A DNA stretch of 64,000 nt, from positions 2,444,760-2,508,759 of the forward strand of contig NZ_CP006569.1 of NCBI RefSeq assembly GCF_000517425.1. The letters run 5' to 3'. A program made the position numbers and the translations under genes. This document shows, piece after piece, positions 57,809-64,000 of this stretch (its first letter is position 1; each line of letters opens with the position of its first letter). This stretch comes from Sodalis praecaptivus. Lineage in GTDB: Bacteria; Pseudomonadota; Gammaproteobacteria; Enterobacterales; Enterobacteriaceae. The notes under the pieces were generated by a model. It ran no database searches and was not told the origin of the DNA. It was given only the letters and a program-made list of their open reading frames with translations.

Positions 57809-58282
57809 ATGCAGGATATTAACTTTCGTCGCCATTATGTGCGGCACCTCCCTAAGGAGGTCAGCCAGAAGGACATTATTAAGTCTCTTGCCAGTCCACT
57901 AATTAACGATGGTATGGTCGTGTCTGATTTTGCTGAACACGTTATTGAGCGAGAACAAAATTTTCCAACAGGTCTGCCGGTGGACCCTGTCGGTGTCGCT
58001 ATCCCACATACTGATCACAAACATGTTCGTCAGAATGCAATCAGTGTTGGAATACTGGCTCAGCCCGTCAATTTTGAAGATATGGGCGGAGAGACTGAAC
58101 CGGTGCCTGTCAGGGTGGTGTTCATGCTTGCTTTAGGTGAAAGCAACAAGCAGCTCAACGTGTTGGGCTGGATAATGGATGTGATCCAGGATGCGGATTT
58201 TATGCAGCAGTTATTGGTCATGAATGATGATGAAATTTATCAGTCGATTTACACACGTATATCTGAAAGAGGTGAATTATGA
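57809..58282 (+). CDS. PTS EIIA component (galactitol/fructose type)
   Basis: A 157-residue PTS_EIIA type 2 domain. The phospho-acceptor His is in VGVAIPHTDHKHV, and the fold continues through VRVVFMLALGESNKQLNVLG. It accepts phosphate from HPr and passes it to the adjacent EIIB. Start at ATG 57809 with GAGGG upstream. It overlaps the EIIB gene by four bases. Confidence 0.92.
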   Translation: MQDINFRRHYVRHLPKEVSQKDIIKSLASPLINDGMVVSDFAEHVIEREQNFPTGLPVDPVGVAIPHTDHKHVRQNAISVGILAQPVNFEDMGGETEPVPVRVVFMLALGESNKQLNVLGWIMDVIQDADFMQQLLVMNDDEIYQSIYTRISERGEL

Positions 58283-58566
58283 GTCAAATGATACTCTTTG
58301 TTTGTGCAACAGGGGTTGCTACTTCTACGGCAGTGGCAGAAAAGGTAATGGAATATTGTAAAGATAATGGACTTAACGTTCATTACTCACAAACTAATGT
58401 AGCTTCACTCCCCAATAATACCGATGGTGCAGCTTTAGTTGTATCCACAACTAAAGTTCCTTATGAACTGGATATCCCGGTAGTGAGTGGCTTGCCAATC
58501 ATTACCGGAATCGGTGAGGATAAAGTTTTAGAAAAAATAGTTTCTATTCTCAAGGGTCAGGCCTGA
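58279..58566 (+). CDS. PTS EIIB component (galactitol/lactose type)
   Basis: A 95-residue EIIB domain of the GatB type with the phospho-Cys in FVCATGVATSTAVA. It phosphorylates the sugar during transport through EIIC. Confidence 0.93.
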   Translation: MSQMILFVCATGVATSTAVAEKVMEYCKDNGLNVHYSQTNVASLPNNTDGAALVVSTTKVPYELDIPVVSGLPIITGIGEDKVLEKIVSILKGQA

Positions 58567-58642
58567 ATTAAAGACTAATAACTCAGATAAATATCCCAGA
58601 CGCTAACGCGAGGTCTGGTCACATCTGAATAAGAGGTAGGAT

Positions 58643-60001
58643 ATGAATGATATAGCACACGCCCTCTATACCGTTGTGCAATATGTGTTAGGGTTTGGCC
58701 CAACGGTTTTATTGCCACTGGTTCTGTTCTTCCTGGCATTGTTCTTTAAAGTAAAACCAGCAAAAGCACTTCGCTCTTCGTTAATTGTCGGAATTGGCTT
58801 CGTCGGAATTTATGCCATCTTTGACATTCTCACCAGCAATGTCGGTCCGGCAGCACAGGCAATGGTTGAACGAACCGGCATCAGTCTTCCTGTCGTCGAT
58901 TTAGGTTGGCCGCCATTGGCTGCGATTACCTGGGGCTCGCCGATTGCTCCCTTTGTTATTCCGCTGACAATGCTGATTAACGTCGCTATGCTGGCTCTGA
59001 ACAAGACACGAACTGTCGATGTAGACATGTGGAACTACTGGCACTTTGCCCTGGCAGGAACGCTGGTTTACTACAGCACGGGGAGTTTTGTGCTGGGACT
59101 GTCTGCCGCCTCTGTCGCCGCGATCGTGGTACTCAAACTGGCGGACTGGTCAGCACCATTAGTGGCTAAGTACTTTGGTCTGGAAAGCATCTCACTTCCG
59201 ACTTTATCATCCGTGGTTTTCTTTCCGGTTGGGCTGCTGTTCGACAAGATAATAGATAAGATCCCTGGACTGAACCGCATTCATATTGATCCGGAAAACG
59301 TGCAGAAAAAGCTAGGCATCTTTGGTGAACCCATGATGGTTGGGACCATTCTTGGCGTACTGCTGGGGATTATTGCCGGTTATGACTTTAAGCATATCCT
59401 GCTGTTGGGGATCAGCATCGGTGGTGTCATGTTCATTCTGCCGCGTATGGTGCGAATTCTGATGGAAGGCTTGCTGCCTCTGTCTGAAGCTATCAAGAAA
59501 TACCTGAATGCTAGATATCCAGGTCGTGATGATCTCTTTATCGGGCTGGATATTGCGGTAGCAGTCGGTAACCCTGCCATTATTTCCACAGCGCTGATCC
59601 TGACGCCAATCTCTGTTTTTATTGCATTTCTTCTGCCAGGCAATAAAGTTCTGCCGCTCGGTGACCTTGCGAATCTGGCTGTTATGGCCTCAATGATTGT
59701 ACTAGCCTGTCGTGGCAATATTTTCCGGGCTGTGATAACCGCTATTCCAGTTATCATCGCAGACCTGTGGATCGCGACTAAAATTGCGCCATTCATTACC
59801 GGCATGGCTAATGATGTCAATTTCAAAATGGCTGAGGGATCAAGCGGTCAGGTATCAAGCTTCCTTGATGGTGGCAATCCTTTCCGCTTCTGGATTCTTG
59901 AAATATTCAACGGAAATATCATCGCTATCGGTCTGGTCCCGGTGGTTGCACTAATTATTTACGGTGTTTTCCGTCTGACAAAAGGAACTGTCTATGCCTG
60001 A
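58643..60001 (+). CDS. PTS EIIC component (galactitol family permease)
   Basis: A 452-residue membrane permease of the GatC family, with about ten helices. ALYTVVQYVLGFGPTVLLPLVLFFLALFF at the start and the segment PIAPFVIPLTMLINVAMLALNKT are typical. The substrate within the galactitol/ketose group cannot be read from the sequence. Its end overlaps the kinase start by eight bases. Confidence 0.92.
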   Translation: MNDIAHALYTVVQYVLGFGPTVLLPLVLFFLALFFKVKPAKALRSSLIVGIGFVGIYAIFDILTSNVGPAAQAMVERTGISLPVVDLGWPPLAAITWGSPIAPFVIPLTMLINVAMLALNKTRTVDVDMWNYWHFALAGTLVYYSTGSFVLGLSAASVAAIVVLKLADWSAPLVAKYFGLESISLPTLSSVVFFPVGLLFDKIIDKIPGLNRIHIDPENVQKKLGIFGEPMMVGTILGVLLGIIAGYDFKHILLLGISIGGVMFILPRMVRILMEGLLPLSEAIKKYLNARYPGRDDLFIGLDIAVAVGNPAIISTALILTPISVFIAFLLPGNKVLPLGDLANLAVMASMIVLACRGNIFRAVITAIPVIIADLWIATKIAPFITGMANDVNFKMAEGSSGQVSSFLDGGNPFRFWILEIFNGNIIAIGLVPVVALIIYGVFRLTKGTVYA

Positions 60002-61469
60002 TTACCGCGCAGCGCTTGTCATCGATATTGGCACAACTAACTGCAAAGTCAGCTGTTATTCCTGTCATGGCGCGTCAGTTCTGGAAGTTCGTAAATTTCC
60101 AACGCCCATAAAGGCGTCGGAAAAAGGCGGAATTGATTTCGATATCGAAGCGCTGTGGCAGGCACTACGGCAGGTAATGGCAGAACTGGTGACGTATTCA
60201 CCGTATCCGGTCAAAGATATCAGTATTGCGAGTTTCGGTGAGTCTGGTGCCTTCGTGGACGAGGAAGGGGTCATTCTTACCCCTATGCTGGCCTGGTATG
60301 ATCGTCGTGGTGAAGCTTATCTCTCGTCGTTAAGCGAGTCTGAGGCAAGGGAGTTGTACGCTATTACGGGGCTTCCACCTCACAGCAATTATTCAGCATT
60401 CAAAATGAGATGGTTGCTTGATAACTACGCATTGCATGATCGAAGAGATATCTGCTGGTTGCACGCGCCAGAAGTCCTGCTGTGGCGTATGACGGGTGAG
60501 AAAAAGACTGAGGTATCGATGGCCAGTAGAACGTTGTGTCTGGACGTTACTCGCCGAAAGTGGTCTCGTCAAGCTGCCAGGATCCTCGGTATACCCTTCG
60601 AGGTGTTGGCTCCATTAATAAAGCCTGGCGAAGTAGGCGGGTGGATGACCGAAACGCTCAAACAAGAGTTGGGATTCTCTCATAACGTAAAAGTCACGCT
60701 TGCAGGCCACGATCATATGGTTGGCGCCCGTGCATTACAGATGCAACCAGGCGAAGTGCTAAATTCTACCGGGACGACTGAGGGTATTTTGCTGCTCAAT
60801 ACTCAGCCAACGCTATGTGAACAGTCGCGGAAGGACAATCTGGCAAATGGTTGTTATTCCGATGCTGAACTTTTCACGCTTTTTGCATCACTTCCTGTGG
60901 GCGGTTATGCGCTTGAATGGGTGAAAAAAACGTTCCGTTTGACAGATGACGAAATAAACACAGGCCTGGAAAACGCAATGGAGCATTATCTCCAGCCTTC
61001 CTGGTCTGCAGAACATGTTCCTGTGTTCATTCCTCATCTGCGGGGATCTGGTTCGCCAAATAAAAATCGGCACACGCGAGGCCTGCTTTTTGGTCTGATG
61101 GATTCACTCCCGCCAGAGTCTCTCCTTGAGAGTGTTTTTATCGGTCTGGCGATGGAGTTTGCCCACTGCTACGAGTGCTTTAACATTCCGGCAGGCAGCA
61201 CTGTAAAAGTAATAGGTCCTGCGGTGAAAAATCCATACTGGCTCCAGTTGAAGGCTGACATCCTTCAATGCCCCGTCGAGGCGATAGCTTTTGATGAAAC
61301 TGTCTCCGTAGGGGCATTGTTGATAGCCTGCCCGAATATTGTTCCTCCGACAGTGTCTATTGCCAGACGTTATATTCCTGACGCAATACGGTCGGCAAAA
61401 TTGAAAACATTCAAGCAGCAATGGCTGACATTTTATCAATTTAAATTACTGCAGGAAGGAGTTTTTTAA
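59994..61469 (+). CDS. FGGY-family carbohydrate kinase
   Basis: A 491-residue kinase. The N-terminal phosphate-binding DIGTTNCKVSCYS, the substrate-binding region PMLAWYDRRGEAYL, the Asp in LAGHDHMVGARALQ and GEVLNSTGTTEGI are typical of xylulokinase-like FGGY enzymes. In a PTS operon it would either phosphorylate a sugar phosphate to a bisphosphate for the aldolase or handle a free sugar (inference). FGGY kinases usually act on unphosphorylated sugars, so this arrangement is unusual. Confidence 0.88.
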   Translation: MPDYRAALVIDIGTTNCKVSCYSCHGASVLEVRKFPTPIKASEKGGIDFDIEALWQALRQVMAELVTYSPYPVKDISIASFGESGAFVDEEGVILTPMLAWYDRRGEAYLSSLSESEARELYAITGLPPHSNYSAFKMRWLLDNYALHDRRDICWLHAPEVLLWRMTGEKKTEVSMASRTLCLDVTRRKWSRQAARILGIPFEVLAPLIKPGEVGGWMTETLKQELGFSHNVKVTLAGHDHMVGARALQMQPGEVLNSTGTTEGILLLNTQPTLCEQSRKDNLANGCYSDAELFTLFASLPVGGYALEWVKKTFRLTDDEINTGLENAMEHYLQPSWSAEHVPVFIPHLRGSGSPNKNRHTRGLLFGLMDSLPPESLLESVFIGLAMEFAHCYECFNIPAGSTVKVIGPAVKNPYWLQLKADILQCPVEAIAFDETVSVGALLIACPNIVPPTVSIARRYIPDAIRSAKLKTFKQQWLTFYQFKLLQEGVF

Positions 61470-61537
61470 CGAATAACCTTAGCAACTCAGCATTACGATA
61501 ATTTATTTAACTTTTCACTAAGATATCTGGAGTTAAT

Positions 61538-62410
61538 ATGCCTTTAGTCAATGGTAGGGTTCTGCTCAATTGCATCAAGGAAAAGCATGTACTTGCAGGT
61601 GCATTTAACACAACAAACCTTGAGACAACAATTTCCATACTCAATGCAATAGAACGCTCGGGATTACCTAATTTTATTCAGATTGCGCCAACGAATGCGC
61701 AGCTTTCTGGTTACGATTATATTTATGAAATTGTTAAGCGGCATGCCGATAAAATGGATGTCCCTGTAAGCCTGCATCTGGATCACGGAAAAACACTGGA
61801 GGACGTTAAGCAGGCAGTAAGAGCCGGATTTACCTCAGTAATGATTGATGGCGCGGCGCTCCCGTTCGAAGAAAATATTGCGTTTACCCGAGAAGCTGTC
61901 GATTTTTGTAAACTATTTGGCGTGCCTGTCGAAGCCGAACTGGGCGCAATTCTGGGTAAAGAAGATGATCATGTCAGTGAAGCAGACTGTAAAACTGAAC
62001 CGGAGAAAGTCCAGCGCTTTGTTGAAGAAACAGGGTGTGACATGCTGGCTGTATCAATTGGCAATGTCCACGGTCTTGAAGATATCCCACGCATAGATAT
62101 CCCGCTACTACAACGCATTGCATCTGTCAGTCCGGTGCCCTTGGTTATTCACGGCGGTTCTGGTATTGAAGCGGATATTCTTCGCAGCTTTATTAATTAC
62201 AAAGTTGCAAAGGTTAATATTGCTAGTGATTTGCGCAAAGCCTTTATCACTACCGTCGGTAAGGCCTGGGTCAATAATAACAACGAGGCTAATCTGGCTC
62301 GCGTCATGGCAAATGCAAAACAGGCTGTTGAAGATGATGTTTATTCTAAGATCCAAATGATGAATAAACTTCACCCGGCCTTTGCAATGTTTCTTAAGGA
62401 GAAGGTATGA
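61538..62410 (+). CDS. class II (zinc) fructose/tagatose-bisphosphate aldolase family
   Basis: A 290-residue aldolase of the KbaY/GatY/FbaA type. Zinc and catalytic residues appear in SLHLDHGKTLEDVK, VEAELGAILGKEDD, GNVHGL, IHGGSGIE and KVNIASDLRKAF. It would split a ketose bisphosphate, or a ketose 1-phosphate, into dihydroxyacetone phosphate and an aldehyde. It overlaps the HPr gene by four bases. Confidence 0.92.
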   Translation: MPLVNGRVLLNCIKEKHVLAGAFNTTNLETTISILNAIERSGLPNFIQIAPTNAQLSGYDYIYEIVKRHADKMDVPVSLHLDHGKTLEDVKQAVRAGFTSVMIDGAALPFEENIAFTREAVDFCKLFGVPVEAELGAILGKEDDHVSEADCKTEPEKVQRFVEETGCDMLAVSIGNVHGLEDIPRIDIPLLQRIASVSPVPLVIHGGSGIEADILRSFINYKVAKVNIASDLRKAFITTVGKAWVNNNNEANLARVMANAKQAVEDDVYSKIQMMNKLHPAFAMFLKEKV

Positions 62411-62676
62411 TTAGACAAAAAGTACGCGTTATGAACAGTACAGGCTTACATGCCCGACCAGCCGCGACACTGGCTAAGATTGTCAAAAAATACCAGTCGT
62501 CATTAACACTGGTTAATAATAACAAAGAGATTCCCATCAAAGGAATGATGAGCATCTTGGGGGCTGGTGTAAAGGGAAACACGATGATTGATTTAATTTG
62601 TGATGGACAGGATGAACTGGCCTTTATGAATGAATTAAAATCCGCCTTTGCTGATGGTTTTGGTGAGTCCGTATAG
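62407..62676 (+). CDS. HPr-family phosphocarrier, operon-specific
   Basis: An 89-residue HPr with the active-site His15 in STGLHARPAATL. The position of the regulatory Ser46 is occupied by Gly (IPIKGMMS), so kinase-type control at that site is not possible. It probably serves this PTS, as FPr does for fructose (inference). Confidence 0.92.
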   Translation: MIRQKVRVMNSTGLHARPAATLAKIVKKYQSSLTLVNNNKEIPIKGMMSILGAGVKGNTMIDLICDGQDELAFMNELKSAFADGFGESV

Positions 62677-62690
62677 TGCAACGCCCCTCA

Positions 62691-62732
62691 AGCGGTGCAT
62701 GAGCAGTAACAACCTATTGCACCGCTTATTGC
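62691..62732 (+). terminator. possible terminator of the PTS operon
   Basis: The inverted repeat AAGCGGTGCA / TGCACCGCTT with an 18-nt loop lies 15 bp after the HPr stop codon. Only a weak T-rich stretch follows, so efficiency is uncertain. Confidence 0.5.
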
Positions 62733-62975
62733 CATATTGAAACCAGATGCGCTTTGGCTTCTAAGTGTGGATCTTTTTGCGCATGATACGATTCTGCCTT
62801 TTTACCGTACTGACGTCTCCCGACAGAGGGCTGCTTTCAGGTTTTTTAACTTCTGCTTTTGGCACAAAGCAGCCCAAAGGTAAGGCTTAAAAGGCAGCTA
62901 TGAGCAAAAACCAGACCGCCTTACTTTTCGCTTATCGTCGCAATCCAGATTGAGCTTAGGTCTACCTCGCTGGCT

Positions 62976-63620
62976 TTATTCGATTTGGACAAAAGCTCTG
63001 AACGCCTCAGCGTTGGCATTCGCAAGCGTTGAGGCGCGTAATTTCGGCGCCGTCAGCAGGTAACGGGAAACCAGATTAAAGCCTGCAGTGTATCCCAACC
63101 ACCTTGGCAAATGACGGGTGCCGTAAAACCAAGCATGGTGGTCGTAATCCGTGCGATCCCAGTCTTCATGGAGTTGTTTAAGGTAGGGTTGTACTGCGTC
63201 CGCGCTGAGGCTTTCCCAGAGCTCAGGCTTTCCCCCTAAAAGCTCAAGAGAGAAATGCCCGGCAAGCCCCTCTGAAACAATGACCTCACCCAGCGTCACG
63301 CCGTATCCGGGACCGGCCCATCTCGCGGCATGGTGGAGTTCATGGGCAAACATTCGTTCAAGTGATTGCCCGTCGTTTTTGCAGAATGCCGGGTTTTCAA
63401 GATCAACCGTAATATACACAACGCCGGACTCGGGACAAAAGCCATGGTGCCCTTTTTCTGGGATGACAAAGGTTCCCGATTTCACCACAACATCCAGAGA
63501 AGGCAGCGGCATGACGCTGTTGGCCTGGGCGTAGGTGTCCGTTAGGCAGGTAGTGATCCATTGATAATGCGCGGTAAGTTTCTGCTGCGCATTCAACAGA
63601 TGGAGGGTCATCTCTGGCAT
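62976..63620 (-). CDS. DUF2268-like predicted zinc-dependent protease
   Basis: A 214-residue protein with HExxH in MFAHELHHAARW and a downstream Glu in VSEGLAGHFSLE, the gluzincin arrangement. It has no signal peptide, so it is probably cytoplasmic. It resembles the DUF2268 family of putative Zn proteases. Its role is unknown. Start at ATG 63620; ATG three codons later is possible. Confidence 0.72.
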   Translation of the reverse strand: MPEMTLHLLNAQQKLTAHYQWITTCLTDTYAQANSVMPLPSLDVVVKSGTFVIPEKGHHGFCPESGVVYITVDLENPAFCKNDGQSLERMFAHELHHAARWAGPGYGVTLGEVIVSEGLAGHFSLELLGGKPELWESLSADAVQPYLKQLHEDWDRTDYDHHAWFYGTRHLPRWLGYTAGFNLVSRYLLTAPKLRASTLANANAEAFRAFVQIE

Positions 63621-63767
63621 GATGTTGTCAGCCTAAAAAGAGTCATTAAGTCACCACATGTCAGCAGACATCCGGCCTGTATTCGGTCAATGGCGTTACT
63701 TAGTCAACCAACGACTATCGCGCCGCCTGTCGAGGACGGTTGCCGCGTCCACCCCGCGTTGACGGCG

Positions 63768-64000
63768 TCAATCGTCAACCTGGCTGTCCCGCAGCGCTTT
63801 CTCCAGCATCGCCATGGCCATCCACTCGGTGATCGCCATGACGTCCTCATCGGCGCAGTGACCGATATCTTTCAACACCACGAGCGATTCGGTACCGTAT
63901 ATCACGGCCAGCGCGTTTAACAACAGCTGCATTTTTTCCGGCGCCAACCGGGCTGCCAAGGGTTGTAGCGCTTTGGTTAATAAACGCAGCCGGTTGCCGC
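63768..64000 (-). CDS. TetR-family regulator, C-terminal fragment
   Basis: The frame is open to the window edge, giving about 77 residues: RLLTKALQPLAARLAPEKM, then LLLNALAVIYGTESLVVLKDI and EWMAMAMLEKAL. This is the helical C-terminal ligand domain pattern of TetR/AcrR regulators; the DNA-binding part would lie right of the window. Confidence 0.65.
   Translation of the reverse strand, partial: GNRLRLLTKALQPLAARLAPEKMQLLLNALAVIYGTESLVVLKDIGHCADEDVMAITEWMAMAMLEKALRDSQVDD

Noticed and set aside
56035..62930. Integrative element inserted at tRNA-Asn
   Set aside because: No integrase gene and no second copy of the tRNA 3' end were found in the window, so only a position next to a tRNA can be stated.

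Overview
The window looks like the chromosome of an enterobacterium of the Sodalis type (inference). The evidence is an enterobacterial tRNA-Asn, close relatives of the E. coli btsSR/btsT-yjiX-yjiA, gabTD and ybeM genes, mostly GC-rich backbone, a decayed insertion sequence, and AT-rich islands carrying effector- or toxin-like genes.

Layout. (1) 1-7600: one side of a glycyl-radical-enzyme (GRE) microcompartment locus. It holds the C-terminal part of a diol/choline-type GRE, its radical-SAM activase, an aquaglyceroporin, a BMC shell protein with an unusually long tail, a dedicated S-adenosylmethionine synthase, and a two-component system whose kinase has a PocR-type sensor. Together they suggest B12-independent propanediol or glycerol use with local SAM supply. 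(2) 7600-15000: AT-rich accessory region with a decayed IS256-family transposase, an IpaH/SspH-like leucine-rich-repeat protein lacking its ligase domain, an M35-like metallopeptidase, a DUF3750 protein and a small cysteine-rich secreted peptide. (3) 15000-18600: talarate/galactarate uptake and dehydration with a LysR regulator. (4) 18600-25600: a six-gene catabolic operon of unknown substrate (FAH-family, 2-hydroxyacid oxidase, acetoacetate-decarboxylase-family, two SDRs, transporter) divergent from a GntR regulator with two winged helices. (5) 25600-30450: a 1344-residue protein with a 13-residue repeat array, whose C-terminal ~350 residues resemble those of the metallopeptidase in region 2 but lack the HExxH motif; upstream lies a 37-bp tandem repeat array. 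(6) 30980-37040: yjiA, yjiX, btsT and the BtsSR pyruvate-sensing system. (7) 37750-47000: an SDR, gabD-gabT with a divergent MocR regulator, two small stress-type membrane proteins, ybeM (nit1), a PphA-like phosphatase and a DMT exporter. (8) 47200-55925: a complete hut set (U, H, D, F, C, I, G) using the HutF/HutG route, with HutC-like operators. (9) 56035-62700: tRNA-Asn, a DinB-family pseudogene and a GntR-controlled galactitol-type PTS operon with an FGGY kinase, class II aldolase and its own HPr. (10) The right edge holds a small HExxH protein and the C-terminus of a TetR-like regulator.

The most notable points are the pair of related effector-like proteins, one with and one without the metal-binding motif, the island carrying the first of them, the two uncharacterised catabolic operons, and the microcompartment locus with its own SAM synthase. 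All identifications come from reading the sequence and recalled family features; no database search was run.
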